Origin: Streptomyces sp. LUP47B
Lineage (GTDB): Bacteria; Actinomycetota; Actinomycetes; Streptomycetales; Streptomycetaceae
Length of the DNA: 64,000 bases
Assembly: GCF_001746295.1 (NCBI RefSeq)
Contig: NZ_MJAH01000020.1
Location: 1-64,000, forward strand
Direction of reading: 5' to 3'
Position 1 is the stretch's first letter. Each line of letters opens with the position of its first letter. Under the pieces are notes generated by a model. It did not search any database. It was given only the letters and a program-made list of their open reading frames with translations, and was not told the origin of the DNA. Both the position numbers and the translations under genes were made by a program. Below, one piece after another: positions 50,365-61,663 of the stretch.

Positions 50365-50798
50365 GCCCCCTCCAACGGGTCCAGCGCGCCGGTGGTTACG
50401 CGACGGACGCGGCCAGTCACTCTCCGTTGCTTCTTCCGGGCGACATCGGCGCTCGGAGGTGCCCCGGGTGGTGCGTCAGGTCATGTGCGCCCCTGAGTGC
50501 ACCGCTCCGCCTACCCCTGCTCGGTCTATGTCAAGTGAATCGTGCGGAGGTGACCGTAGGTTCATTCGAAGGGGTGGCGAATGGTGGCGTTTCCGGGATC
50601 GCCATGGCTGGACGCGTGATCGTAGGGTTACTTTGAGTGCACGAGTCCTGGGGGCACATGCGCTTGTGGGTATGCCGGAGGCAAGTCGGTTCCCCGTTCG
50701 AAGGCTGACAACTGCCGGACGAACGGCTGTATTTACCGGCATTCTGATAAGGCTTGGCGCACTCGGCGACAAGTGGTCTCAGGGATGGGGGCGTTCCA
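50365..50798. promoter_or_regulatory. Spacer upstream of nsdA, with a candidate promoter
   Basis: No gene is visible in these 434 bp. CTGACA (50705-50710), 17 bp, TGTATT (50728-50733) is the best promoter candidate for nsdA, about 65 bp before its start. Confidence 0.45.
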
Positions 50799-52304
50799 GT
50801 GGGCGGCAACAGCGGAAGCGGGACGGGCGCCGGGAGCGCCGCGCAGATGTCCTCTCAGGCCGACAAGCGCCCCAACGAACTGCTCACCTCCTGGTTCGTG
50901 CGCAGCGGCTGGTCGAAGGGCGAGCTCGCCCGCCAGGTCAACCGCAGAGCCCGCCAGTTGGGGGCCAACCACATCTCCACCGACACCTCGCGGGTGCGCC
51001 GCTGGCTGGACGGCGAGAACCCCCGCGAACCCATCCCCAGGATCCTGTCCGAGCTGTTCTCCGAGCGGTTCGGATGCGTCGTCTCCGTCGAGGACCTCGG
51101 ACTGCGCGCCGCCCGCCAGTCGCCGTCCGCGACCGGGGTCGACCTGCCCTGGACGGGCCCGCAGACCGTGGCCCTGCTCAGCGAGTTCTCGCGCAGCGAC
51201 CTCATGTTGGCGCGGCGCGGCTTCCTCGGGACTTCGCTGGTCCTGTCCGCGGGCCCGTCCCTCATCGAGCCCATGCAGCGGTGGCTCGTCCCCGGGCCCC
51301 CCGCCACCCCGCACCGGGAACCGGACCCCGCCTCGTCCCGGCGCGTCGGCCGTCTCTCCAAGCCCGAGCTCGACCTCCTCGAGTCGACGACCGAGATGTT
51401 CCGCCAGTGGGACGCCCAGTGCGGCGGCGGCCTGCGCCGCAAGGCGGTCGTGGGCCAGCTGCACGAGGTGACGGACCTCCTCCAGGAGCCCCAGCCCGAG
51501 ACCACCACCCGCAAGCTGTTCAAGGTCGCCGCCGAACTGGCGGAACTCGCGGGCTGGATGTCGTACGACGTGGGGCTGCAGCCCACCGCGCAGAAGTACT
51601 TCGTCCTCGCCCTGCACGCGGCCAAGGAGGCCGGCGACAAGCCGCTCGGCTCCTATGTCCTGTCCAGCATGAGCCGTCAGATGATCCACCTCGGGCGGCC
51701 CGAGGACGCCCTGGAGCTGATCCACCTCGCGCAGTACGGCAGCCGGGACTGTGCGAGCCCGCGCACCCAGTCGATGCTGTATGCGATGGAGGCCCGCGCC
51801 TACGCCAACATGGGACAGCCCGGCAAGTGCAAGAGGGCGGTCCGGATGGCCGAGGACGTTTTCGCCGACGCCGACGACTGGGACGAGCCGGACCCCGACT
51901 GGATCCGGTTCTTCTCGGAGGCCGAGCTGTACGGCGAGAACTCCCACTCCTACCGGGACCTGGCCTACGTGGCCGGTCGCAGCCCCACCTACGCCTCCCT
52001 GGCCGAGCCCCTCATGCAGCGGGCGGTGGAGCGCTTCTCCAAGGACGGCGAGCACCAGCGGTCGTACGCACTCAATCTCATCGGCATGGCCACGGTGCAT
52101 CTGCTCCGGCGCGAACCCGAGCAGAGCACCGTACTGGTGGAACAGGCCATGCACATCGCCAAGAAGGTCCGCTCCGAGCGGGTCAACACTCGTATCCGAA
52201 AGACGGTCGACACGGCTGTACGCGATTTCGGTGATCTCGCCGAGGTCGTGGATCTCACCGAGAAGCTCGCCGTGGAACTCCCGGAGACCGCGGAAGCCGT
52301 CTGA
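50799..52304 (+). CDS. nsdA: NsdA, negative regulator of development and antibiotic synthesis
   Basis: 501 residues from GTG 50799, the length I recall for S. coelicolor NsdA, in the same place beside ftsY and amtB. The N-terminal 110 residues resemble a helix-turn-helix/XRE-like domain (LLTSWFVRSGWSKGELARQV, TSRVRRWLDGENPREPIPRI). The C-terminal two thirds are TPR-like helices (KLFKVAAELAELAGWMSYDV, KYFVLALHAAKEAGDKPLGS, RPEDALELIHLAQYGSRDC). In S. coelicolor loss of NsdA enhances sporulation and antibiotic output (literature). A longer reading from 50754 lacks an RBS. Widespread in Streptomyces but absent from mycobacterial synteny. Confidence 0.9.
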   Translation: MGGNSGSGTGAGSAAQMSSQADKRPNELLTSWFVRSGWSKGELARQVNRRARQLGANHISTDTSRVRRWLDGENPREPIPRILSELFSERFGCVVSVEDLGLRAARQSPSATGVDLPWTGPQTVALLSEFSRSDLMLARRGFLGTSLVLSAGPSLIEPMQRWLVPGPPATPHREPDPASSRRVGRLSKPELDLLESTTEMFRQWDAQCGGGLRRKAVVGQLHEVTDLLQEPQPETTTRKLFKVAAELAELAGWMSYDVGLQPTAQKYFVLALHAAKEAGDKPLGSYVLSSMSRQMIHLGRPEDALELIHLAQYGSRDCASPRTQSMLYAMEARAYANMGQPGKCKRAVRMAEDVFADADDWDEPDPDWIRFFSEAELYGENSHSYRDLAYVAGRSPTYASLAEPLMQRAVERFSKDGEHQRSYALNLIGMATVHLLRREPEQSTVLVEQAMHIAKKVRSERVNTRIRKTVDTAVRDFGDLAEVVDLTEKLAVELPETAEAV

Positions 52305-52484
52305 ATCCCCGGAACCCCGGCCGCGGCCGGCCCTCCCGAACTGCCCGACTCGGCTCCCCCATGCCAGGTCATCGGAAGGCCGACCGCGGCCGGTTTGACT
52401 CCTTGAGCGAAGGTTGCGCCACGATAACGATCGACGCGGCCCATATCTGCCAGTTCATCGACGCGTAACACGCAAGGCGTCTTC

Positions 52485-52500
52485 GTCACGGCGGCGAAAC
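52485..52500 (+). promoter_or_regulatory. GlnR box upstream of amtB
   Basis: GTCAC (52485-52489), six bases, GAAAC (52496-52500) is a full gTnAc-n6-GaAAc GlnR site; a second a-site GTAAC lies 20 bp upstream (52465-52469) with a degenerate partner. Position about 120 bp before amtB fits nitrogen-limitation activation. The remaining 313-bp spacer shows no gene. Confidence 0.75.
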
Positions 52501-52617
52501 AACGAGGGGCTTCCACCGAAACCGCGCTGCGCGAATCTCATGGCGCATAACCGGCCCACCCCTCATTCCGCTCTGGCTTCGCCCGCACGGGGCCGTACCT
52601 ACGACGAGGAGACGCCG

Positions 52618-53952
52618 ATGGCACCAACCGCCATCACGCTCGCCGCAGACAAGCTGTCTGTGGCCAACACAGGCTTCATGCTGATCTGTTCCGCTCTGGT
52701 GCTCGTCATGACGCCGGGACTCGCCTTCTTCTACGGAGGCATGGTCCGCGTCAAGAGCACCCTCAACATGCTGATGATGAGCTTCATCAGCATGGGTATC
52801 GTCACCATCCTGTGGGTGGTGTACGGCTTCTCCATGGCGTTCGGTACGGACCACGGCTCGCTCATCGGCTGGGAATCCGACTTCTTCGGATGGACCGGCA
52901 TCGACAAGGGCGACATCTGGTCCGGGTACACGATCCCGGTCCTCGCCTTCGCCGTCTTCCAGATGATGTTCGCCATCATCACGCCCGCCCTGATAAGCGG
53001 CGCGATCGCCGACCGCGTGAAGTTCTCCGCCTGGGCGCTCTTCGTGGCCCTGTGGGCGACGGTCGTGTACTTCCCGGTCGCCCACTGGGTCTGGGGCACC
53101 GGCGGCTGGGCCTTCGAGCTCGGTGTGATCGACTTCGCCGGTGGTACCGCGGTCCACATCAACGCGGGTGCCGCGGCGCTCGGTGTGATCCTGGTCATCG
53201 GCAAGCGCGTCGGCTTCAAGCGCGACCCGATGCGCCCGCACAGCCTCCCGCTGGTCATGCTCGGCGCGGGCCTGCTGTGGTTCGGCTGGTTCGGCTTCAA
53301 CGCCGGCTCGTGGCTCGGCAACGACGACGGCGTCGGTTCGCTGATGTTCGTCAACACGCAGATCGCCACCGCGGCCGCCATGCTCGCCTGGCTCGCCTAC
53401 GAGAAGATCCGCCACGGCGCGTTCACCACGCTGGGCGCCGCCTCCGGCGCGGTCGCCGGTCTGGTCGCCATCACCCCGTCCGGTGGCGCGATCACCCCGA
53501 TCGGCGCGATCTGCATCGGCGCCATCGCCGGCGTCGGCTGCGCCGCGGCCGTCGGCCTGAAGTACCGGTTCAACTACGACGACTCCCTGGACGTCGTCGG
53601 TGTCCACATGGTCGGCGGCATCCTCGGCTCCCTGCTGATCGGCTTCTTCGCCAGCGGCAAGGGCCAGTCCGACGTCGAGGGCCTCTTCTACGGCGGTGGC
53701 CTGGACCAGTTCTGGAAGCAGTGCGCCGGTGTCTTCGCGGTCCTCGCCTACTCCCTGATCGCCTCCGCGATCCTGGCCTTCCTGCTCGACAAGACGATCG
53801 GCATGCGGGTCAGTGAGGACGAGGAGATCTCGGGCATCGACCAGGCCGAGCACGCCGAGACCGCATACGACTTCAGCGGTGCCGGTGGTGGCGCCGCCCG
53901 GACCTCCGTCACGGCCCCGGCCGACGGCGCGGGCAAGAAGGTGGACGCATGA
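52618..53952 (+). CDS. amtB: Ammonium transporter AmtB
   Basis: 444-residue, 11-helix ammonium channel. Characteristic stretches: TPGLAFFYGGMVRVKSTLNM in helix 1, WALFVALWATVVYFPVAHWV with the pore region, FAGGTAVHINAGAAAL (conserved pore His), WFGWFGFNAGSWLG and VGVHMVGGILGSLLIGFFAS (second pore His). The cytosolic C-terminal tail continues past DEEISGIDQAEHAETAYDFS with a variable Gly/Ala end. ATG 52618 follows GAGGAGA. Its stop overlaps the glnK start (ATGA), giving coupled synthesis of the channel and its PII plug. Confidence 0.96.
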   Translation: MAPTAITLAADKLSVANTGFMLICSALVLVMTPGLAFFYGGMVRVKSTLNMLMMSFISMGIVTILWVVYGFSMAFGTDHGSLIGWESDFFGWTGIDKGDIWSGYTIPVLAFAVFQMMFAIITPALISGAIADRVKFSAWALFVALWATVVYFPVAHWVWGTGGWAFELGVIDFAGGTAVHINAGAAALGVILVIGKRVGFKRDPMRPHSLPLVMLGAGLLWFGWFGFNAGSWLGNDDGVGSLMFVNTQIATAAAMLAWLAYEKIRHGAFTTLGAASGAVAGLVAITPSGGAITPIGAICIGAIAGVGCAAAVGLKYRFNYDDSLDVVGVHMVGGILGSLLIGFFASGKGQSDVEGLFYGGGLDQFWKQCAGVFAVLAYSLIASAILAFLLDKTIGMRVSEDEEISGIDQAEHAETAYDFSGAGGGAARTSVTAPADGAGKKVDA

Positions 53953-54287
53953 AGCTCATCACCGCCGTCGTCAAGCCCCACCGGCTCGACGAGATCAAGG
54001 AAGCCCTCCAGGCCTTCGGGGTCCACGGCCTGACGGTCACCGAGGCGAGCGGCTACGGTCGTCAGCGGGGCCACACCGAGGTCTACCGCGGTGCCGAGTA
54101 CACCGTTGACCTGGTCCCGAAGATCCGCATCGAGGTCCTCGCCGAGGACGACGACGCCGAGCAGCTGATCGACGTCATCGTCAAGGCGGCCCGTACCGGC
54201 AAGATCGGTGACGGCAAGGTCTGGTCCCTGCCGGTCGAGACCGCGGTACGGGTCCGGACGGGCGAGCGCGGCCCGGACGCGCTCTGA
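53949..54287 (+). CDS. glnK: PII nitrogen regulatory protein GlnK
   Basis: 112 residues. It senses 2-oxoglutarate/ATP/ADP and blocks AmtB. The T-loop is GYGRQRGHTEVYRGAEYTVD with Tyr51 as modification site; B- and C-loops are ARTGKIGDGKVW and VRVRTGERG. In Streptomyces this Tyr is adenylylated rather than uridylylated (literature). ATG 53949 overlaps amtB by 4 nt; glnD follows after 26 bp. Confidence 0.97.
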   Translation: MKLITAVVKPHRLDEIKEALQAFGVHGLTVTEASGYGRQRGHTEVYRGAEYTVDLVPKIRIEVLAEDDDAEQLIDVIVKAARTGKIGDGKVWSLPVETAVRVRTGERGPDAL

Positions 54288-54313
54288 CCGAAGAACAGAA
54301 CTGGAGCTACTGG

Positions 54314-56767
54314 GTGACGAGCACGGACGTGCACAAGGACGTAGAGGACTCGGGACCCAGCGGCTACGCGGCGGCCCGGCTGCGCCTCCTCCAAGAGGGG
54401 GCGCGGTCCGGGCCGCCGCGCCGTTCGGCCCTCTCCGACCTGACGGACGACTGGCTCTCGGGGCTGTTCACCGCGGGTGCCGAGGCACTGCGCGGGGTCT
54501 CCCTGATCGCGGTCGGCGGTTACGGCCGGGGCGAGCTGTCCCCGCGCAGCGACCTGGACCTGGTCCTGCTGCACGACGGCGGTGACTCCGGCGCGGTCGC
54601 CGCGCTGGCCGACCGCATCTGGTACCCCGTGTGGGACCTCGGGCTCGCCCTCGACCACTCCGTGCGCACGCCGGCGGAGGCCCGCAAGACGGCCGCGGAG
54701 GATCTGAAGGTCCAGCTCGGCCTCCTGGACGCCCGCCACATCGCCGGCGATCTGGGGCTCACCGCGGGCCTGCGCACCGCGGTCCTGGCCGACTGGCGCA
54801 ACCAGGCCCCCAAGCGCCTTCCCGAGCTCCAGGAACTGTGCGCCGAGCGTGCCGAGCGCCAGGGCGAACTGCAGTACCTGCTCGAACCCGATCTCAAAGA
54901 GGCCCGGGGCGGCCTCAGGGACGCCACCGCCCTGCGTGCCGTCGCCGCCTCCTGGCTGGCCGACGCCCCGCGCGAGGGCCTCGACGACGCCCGGCGGCGA
55001 CTGCTCGACGTCCGGGACGCCCTGCATCTGACGACGGGCCGCGCGACCGACCGGCTCGCGCTCCAGGAACAGGATCAGGTCGCCGCCGAGCTCGGGCTGC
55101 TCGACGCCGACACCCTGCTGCGGCAGGTCTACGAAGCCGCGCGGGTCATCTCGTACGCCAGTGACGTCACCTGGCGCGAGGTGGGACGCGTCCTCAGGTC
55201 GCGTGCCGTGCGGCCGCGGCTGCGCGCCATGCTCGGGGGCGGCAAGCCGGTGGCCGAGAGGTCGCCGCTGGCCGAGGGGGTCGTCGAGCAGGACGGCGAG
55301 GTGGTGCTCGCCCGCGCCGCGCGCCCCGATCGCGACCCCGTGCTCCCGCTGCGTGCCGCGGCCGCCGCCGCCCAGGCCGGACTCCCGCTCTCCCTGCACG
55401 CCGTACGGCGCATGGCGGCCGGAGTGCGCCCCCTGCCCACGCCCTGGCCCGCCGAGGCGCGTGAGCAGCTCGTGACCCTGCTCGGCTCGGGCCAGCCCAC
55501 CATCGACGTCTGGGAGGCGCTGGAGGCCGAGGGGCTGATCACCCGGATGCTGCCCGACTGGGAGCGGGTGCGGTGCCGTCCCCAGCGCAACGCCGTGCAC
55601 ATCTGGACCGTCGACCGGCACCTGATCGAGACGGCCGTCCGCGCCTCGGAGTTCACCCGGCGCGTCCACCGCCCCGACCTGCTGCTCGTCGCCGCACTGC
55701 TGCACGACATCGGCAAGGGCTGGCCCGGCGACCACTCGGTGGCCGGCGAGATCATCGCGAAGGACGTCGCCGCGCGCATCGGCTTCGACCGCGACGACGT
55801 CGCCGTACTCGCGACGCTCGTACGGCACCACCTGCTGCTCGTGGACACGGCCACCCGGCGTGACCTGGAGGACCCGGCCACCGTGCGGTCGGTCGCCGAG
55901 GCGGTCGGATCGCAGGGCACGCTGGAGCTGCTGCACGCGCTGACCGAGGCGGACGCCCTGGCCACCGGGCCGGCCGCCTGGTCGTCCTGGCGGGGCTCGC
56001 TCGTCGCCGACCTGGTCAAGAGGGTGGCCGCCGTGCTCGCCGGGGACGACCCCGACGAGCCGGAGGCCGTCGCGCCCACCGCCGAGCAGGAGCGGCTCGC
56101 CATCGAGGCGGTGGCGACCGGCAGCCCGGTGCTGTCCCTGCGCGCGCAGACCGAACCGCCGGCTCTCACGGAGGGCCAGCCCGCCGGAGACCCCGAGCCG
56201 CTCGGCGTGGAGCTCCTCATCGCCGTACCGGACCAGCCTCGGGTACTGCCCGCAGTCGCCGGGGTGCTGGCCGTGCACCGGCTGACCGTGCGTACCGCGG
56301 AGCTGCGGGCCCTGGACCTGCCCGACGGCGTCGAGGGCTCCGTGCTCCTGCTGAACTGGCGGGTCGCCGCCCAGTACGGCTCGCTGCCCCAGGCCGCCCG
56401 GCTGCGCGCCGATCTCGTACGGGCCCTGGACGGCTCACTGGACGTCGCCGGGCGGCTGGCCGAGCGCGACGCCGCGTATCCGAGGCGCCGGGGTGTTATC
56501 GCGCCCGCCGCCCGCGTGACGGTCGCTCCGGCGGCCTCCCGGCACGCGACGGTGATCGAGGTGCGGGCCCAGGACGCCCCGGGACTGCTGTTCCGCATCG
56601 GGCGCGCCCTGGAGGACGCCGGGGTGCGGATGCGCAGCGCGCACGTGTCGACGCTGGGCGCCAACGCGGTGGACGCCTTCTACGTCACCGACGGCAAGGG
56701 CGCCCCGCTCGGGGCCGGTGAAGCGGCTTCCGTGGCCCGGAAGCTGGAGGAGACCCTGCGGGGCTGA
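54314..56767 (+). CDS. glnD: PII nucleotidyltransferase/deadenylylase GlnD
   Basis: 817 residues from GTG 54314. Domains: nucleotidyltransferase with GGYGRGELSPRSDLDLVLLH near 73-92 (Gly-rich loop and metal Asp pair), helical GlnD linker, HD hydrolase with LLVAALLHDIGKGWPGDHS near 457-475, and two C-terminal ACT domains (VELLIAVPDQPRVLPAVAGV; IEVRAQDAPGLLFRIGRALE). It adds and removes AMP (in actinobacteria) on GlnK according to nitrogen status, with ACT domains sensing glutamine. Completes the amtB-glnK-glnD operon. Confidence 0.96.
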   Translation: MTSTDVHKDVEDSGPSGYAAARLRLLQEGARSGPPRRSALSDLTDDWLSGLFTAGAEALRGVSLIAVGGYGRGELSPRSDLDLVLLHDGGDSGAVAALADRIWYPVWDLGLALDHSVRTPAEARKTAAEDLKVQLGLLDARHIAGDLGLTAGLRTAVLADWRNQAPKRLPELQELCAERAERQGELQYLLEPDLKEARGGLRDATALRAVAASWLADAPREGLDDARRRLLDVRDALHLTTGRATDRLALQEQDQVAAELGLLDADTLLRQVYEAARVISYASDVTWREVGRVLRSRAVRPRLRAMLGGGKPVAERSPLAEGVVEQDGEVVLARAARPDRDPVLPLRAAAAAAQAGLPLSLHAVRRMAAGVRPLPTPWPAEAREQLVTLLGSGQPTIDVWEALEAEGLITRMLPDWERVRCRPQRNAVHIWTVDRHLIETAVRASEFTRRVHRPDLLLVAALLHDIGKGWPGDHSVAGEIIAKDVAARIGFDRDDVAVLATLVRHHLLLVDTATRRDLEDPATVRSVAEAVGSQGTLELLHALTEADALATGPAAWSSWRGSLVADLVKRVAAVLAGDDPDEPEAVAPTAEQERLAIEAVATGSPVLSLRAQTEPPALTEGQPAGDPEPLGVELLIAVPDQPRVLPAVAGVLAVHRLTVRTAELRALDLPDGVEGSVLLLNWRVAAQYGSLPQAARLRADLVRALDGSLDVAGRLAERDAAYPRRRGVIAPAARVTVAPAASRHATVIEVRAQDAPGLLFRIGRALEDAGVRMRSAHVSTLGANAVDAFYVTDGKGAPLGAGEAASVARKLEETLRG

Positions 56768-56774
56768 CCGGGGG

Positions 56775-56800
56775 ATCCCGGCTACGTGTGTCGCCGGGAT
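56775..56800 (+). terminator. Hairpin between glnD and ffh
   Basis: ATCCCGGC (56775-56782) pairs with GCCGGGAT (56793-56800), 10-nt loop, partly extended by flanking G/C runs. It lies 8 nt after glnD and about 50 nt before ffh; it may only attenuate. Confidence 0.6.
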
Positions 56801-56851
56801 ACCCTGGAGGGCGATTCCCAGCTGCCACCGACCCCGAGGACCGCGAGCGCC

Positions 56852-58399
56852 GTGTTCGATACTCTTTCCGATCGCCTCTCAGCGACTTTCAAGAACCTGC
56901 GCGGCAAGGGACGGCTCTCCGAGGCGGACATCGACGCCACCGCGCGCGAGATCCGGATCGCCCTTCTGGAAGCGGACGTGGCCCTCCCGGTCGTCCGGAC
57001 GTTCATCAAGAACGTCAAGGAGCGTGCCCTCGGTGCCGATGTCTCGCGGGCGCTGAACCCCGCCCAGCAGGTCCTGAAGATCGTGAACGACGAGCTCGTC
57101 ACGATCCTCGGCGGCGAGACCCGGCGGCTGCGGTTCGCCAAGAACCCGCCCACCGTGATCATGCTGGCGGGTCTCCAGGGTGCCGGTAAGACCACCCTCG
57201 CGGGCAAGCTCGGCCACTGGCTGAAGGAGCAGGGCCACTCGCCGCTGCTCGTCGCCGCCGACCTCCAGCGTCCCAACGCCGTCAACCAGCTCAGCGTCGT
57301 CGCCGAGCGCGCCGGTGTCGCGGTCTACGCGCCCGAGCCGGGCAACGGCGTCGGTGACCCGGTCAAGGTCGCCAAGGACTCCATCGAGTTCGCGAAGTCC
57401 AAGGTCCACGACATCGTGATCGTGGACACCGCCGGCCGCCTGGGTATCGACCAGGAACTGATGCAGCAGGCCGCGGACATCCGCGACGCCGTCTCGCCCG
57501 ACGAGATCCTCTTCGTCGTCGACGCGATGATCGGTCAGGACGCGGTCAACACCGCCGAGTCCTTCCGCGACGGCGTCGGCTTCGACGGCGTGGTGCTCTC
57601 CAAGCTCGACGGTGACGCCCGCGGTGGCGCGGCCCTGTCGATCCGGCAGATCACCGGCAAGCCGATCATGTTCGCGTCGAACGGCGAGAAGCTCGAGGAC
57701 TTCGACGCCTTCCACCCTGACCGGATGGCTTCCCGCATCCTCGACATGGGTGACCTGCTCACCCTGATCGAGCAGGCGGAGAAGACGTTCAGCCAGGAAG
57801 AGGCCGAGAAGATGGCCTCCAAGCTGGCGTCCAAGAAGGGCCAGGACTTCACCCTGGACGACTTCCTGGCCCAGATGGAGCAGGTCCGGAAGATGGGCAG
57901 CATCTCCAAGCTGCTCGGCATGCTCCCGGGCATGGGCCAGATCAAGGACCAGATCAACAACCTCGACGAGCGGGACGTCGACCGCACGGCCGCCATCATC
58001 AAGTCGATGACCCCGGCCGAGCGCGCCGACGCCACGATCATCAACGGCTCGCGCCGCGCCCGTATCGCCAAGGGCTCCGGCGTCGAGGTCAGCGCGGTCA
58101 AGAACCTCGTCGAGCGGTTCTTCGAGGCCCGCAAGATGATGTCGCGCATGGCTCAGGGCGGCGGAATGCCGGGGATGCCGGGTGTCCCGGGCATGGGCGG
58201 CGGCCCCGGCCGCTCCAAGAAGCAGCCCAAGAAGGCCAAGGGCAAGCAGCGCTCCGGCAACCCGATGAAGCGCAAGCAGCAGGAGCAGGAGGAGGCCGAG
58301 CGCAGGGCTGCCCAGGCGGGCAGCGCCTTCGGCGTGCCCGGCCAGCAGGCCCCGCAGGACTTCGAGCTGCCGGACGAGTTCAAGAAGTTCATGGGCTGA
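56852..58399 (+). CDS. ffh: Signal recognition particle protein Ffh
   Basis: 515-residue SRP54 GTPase. NG domain: FDTLSDRLSATFKNLRGKG at the start, GLQGAGKTTLAGKLGHWLK near 105, DTAGRLGIDQELMQQA near 192 and SKLDGDARGGAALS near 248. The M domain (about 320-440) has methionine-rich LGMLPGMGQIKDQINNLDE and RIAKGSGVEVSAVKNLVERF, and the tail contains Gly/Met runs (GGGMPGMPGVPGMGGGPG) and a lysine patch for 4.5S RNA and nascent-chain binding. GTG 56852 is the start; an upstream in-frame start would add unrelated residues. Confidence 0.97.
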   Translation: MFDTLSDRLSATFKNLRGKGRLSEADIDATAREIRIALLEADVALPVVRTFIKNVKERALGADVSRALNPAQQVLKIVNDELVTILGGETRRLRFAKNPPTVIMLAGLQGAGKTTLAGKLGHWLKEQGHSPLLVAADLQRPNAVNQLSVVAERAGVAVYAPEPGNGVGDPVKVAKDSIEFAKSKVHDIVIVDTAGRLGIDQELMQQAADIRDAVSPDEILFVVDAMIGQDAVNTAESFRDGVGFDGVVLSKLDGDARGGAALSIRQITGKPIMFASNGEKLEDFDAFHPDRMASRILDMGDLLTLIEQAEKTFSQEEAEKMASKLASKKGQDFTLDDFLAQMEQVRKMGSISKLLGMLPGMGQIKDQINNLDERDVDRTAAIIKSMTPAERADATIINGSRRARIAKGSGVEVSAVKNLVERFFEARKMMSRMAQGGGMPGMPGVPGMGGGPGRSKKQPKKAKGKQRSGNPMKRKQQEQEEAERRAAQAGSAFGVPGQQAPQDFELPDEFKKFMG

Positions 58400-58415
58400 G
58401 TCCCCGTACGACGTC

Positions 58416-58446
58416 GAGGGCGCCCTCCCTGCCGGAGGGCGCCCTC
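58416..58446 (+). terminator. Terminator after ffh
   Basis: GAGGGCGCCCTCC (58416-58428) pairs perfectly with 58434-58446, 5-nt loop; 40 bp before the FtsH paralogue. Confidence 0.85.
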
Positions 58447-58486
58447 AGCGCGTGCCGAGGCCCGAGGTCTGCCGTAACGTCCAGAT

Positions 58487-60420
<1,934 letters not shown>

Positions 60421-60424
<4 letters not shown>

Positions 60425-60599
60425 GGCCTGTTGCGAAAGTGGCCTCGTCGCCCGGAGGGCGGCCGCGCGGCGTTCGGTGCGTGCTCTCGGCGTGCCGCCC
60501 GGAAGGCCTCGTACTGGGCGTATTCGGGCTTTCGGGCGGTGCGGCGAGAGTGCGTGCCGGGCGTCGGACGGCAGAGGCCACTTTCGCAACAGGCCCTAG
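60421..60599. mobile_element. MITE-like element with 22-bp terminal inverted repeats
   Basis: Bases 60425-60446 and 60574-60595 are exact inverted copies (outer ends GGCCTGTTGCGAAAGTGG). CTAG stands on both sides (60421-60424, 60596-60599) and looks like a 4-bp target duplication, though being self-complementary it could belong to the ends. The 171-bp interior has no ORF; the middle has further dyads and is G/C-rich. I recognise the GCCTGTTGCGAAAGTGGC-type end as recurrent in Streptomyces. A transposase would have to act from elsewhere. Confidence 0.75.
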
Positions 60600-60606
60600 G
60601 GGAGGC

Positions 60607-61464
60607 CTAGGGGACCCTCGCGATCAGGTAACGGAAGACGTTCGGCATCCACACCGTGCCGTCCCGGCGCTGATACGGATGCAGGGCTTCCGTCACTTCC
60701 TTGTCCACCTGTGCCTGGTCGGTCGCCTCGATGGCCGCGTCGAAGAGCCCGGTCGACAGCAGCCCCTTGAGCGCGCTGTCGAGACCGGCGTACCCGAAGG
60801 GGCAGGACACTCGCCCCGAGCCGTCGGGCCTCAGGCCCGCCCGCTGGGCGACCTCCTCCAGGTCGTCGCGCAGGGCCGGGCGCCAACTGCCCGTGCTGCG
60901 CAGCGGATCCGCCAGCTTGGTGGCCACCCGCAGCACGGACGACGTGGCGCACCGCTCCGGCGGACCCCAGCCGACGAGCGCCACGGGCGCTCCCCGCTGG
61001 GTGAGCGGGATCGCCGAGGCGAGAAGTTCACCGAGCCCCTCCGAGTCGCCCGCGAGACACCCGATCGGCTCGAAGGCGGTCACAAGGGTGTACGGGGGAG
61101 TGCCGTCGTCGGCGGTGTCCCCGGGGGTTCCCTCGACGAGCCGGGTGCCGGCACGCGCGCGTGTGCCCCCCGTCTCCGGCAGCAGCCGCTGCCGCGCGAG
61201 CGCCAGCCGTTCCGGGCAGGACGGCTCGACACCGGCGACCGCGGCGCCTCTTGAGGACGCCATCAGCAGGGCGAGCCCGCTGCCGCAGCCGAGGCCCAAC
61301 ACCCGCGTCGCGGAGCCCACTTCCAGTCGCTCGTAGACGGCCTCGTACAGCGGAACCAGCATCCGCTCCTGGATCTCGGACCAGTCACGCGCGCGTGCAC
61401 CGAGGTCCGCACGGGATCCCGCTCCCGTATGAGACAGGTGCTGCCGCACGAGCGTAGGTGTCAT
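60607..61464 (-). CDS. SAM-dependent methyltransferase
   Basis: 285-residue class I methyltransferase: motif I RVLGLGCGSGLALLMASSRG near residue 54-73, acidic loop VAGVEPSCPERLALARQ after it, and motif II/III strands APVALVGWGPPERCATSSVL. The second half (PALRDDLEEVAQRAGLRPDG, GLLSTGLFDAAIEATDQAQV) is helical and resembles small-molecule methyltransferases; substrate unknown. Start at ATG 61464. Divergent from proS; 199-bp shared upstream region. Confidence 0.85.
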   Translation of the reverse strand: MTPTLVRQHLSHTGAGSRADLGARARDWSEIQERMLVPLYEAVYERLEVGSATRVLGLGCGSGLALLMASSRGAAVAGVEPSCPERLALARQRLLPETGGTRARAGTRLVEGTPGDTADDGTPPYTLVTAFEPIGCLAGDSEGLGELLASAIPLTQRGAPVALVGWGPPERCATSSVLRVATKLADPLRSTGSWRPALRDDLEEVAQRAGLRPDGSGRVSCPFGYAGLDSALKGLLSTGLFDAAIEATDQAQVDKEVTEALHPYQRRDGTVWMPNVFRYLIARVP

Positions 61465-61611
61465 GGATAAGCGCCCCAATCCGCCGAGAGTTGTCTCTGT
61501 GCCTGATTTCGTAGCCCCCGTGACGTGCGCTCGCACTTCCCCCGTATGCCAGGTAACTCCGCACTCGACCGCTCGTCCAGAGGCAGAAGGGCCCGGTTGC
61601 CGGTTGGCATG

Positions 61612-61640
61612 TGCCGGGGAAAAGAATTCACATCCCGGCA
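61612..61640. promoter_or_regulatory. Hairpin in the proS leader
   Basis: TGCCGGG (61612-61618) pairs with CCCGGCA (61634-61640), 15-nt A/T-rich loop, ending 23 bp before the proS ATG. It could influence proS initiation. The T-box consensus was looked for and not found. Confidence 0.35.
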
Positions 61641-61663
61641 ATCTGCGCCCGTAACATCGCGCC

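Noticed and set aside
61465..61663. T-box riboswitch upstream of proS
   Set aside because: No T-box consensus (AGGGTGG-type) or specifier stem could be found; only one short hairpin near the start codon.
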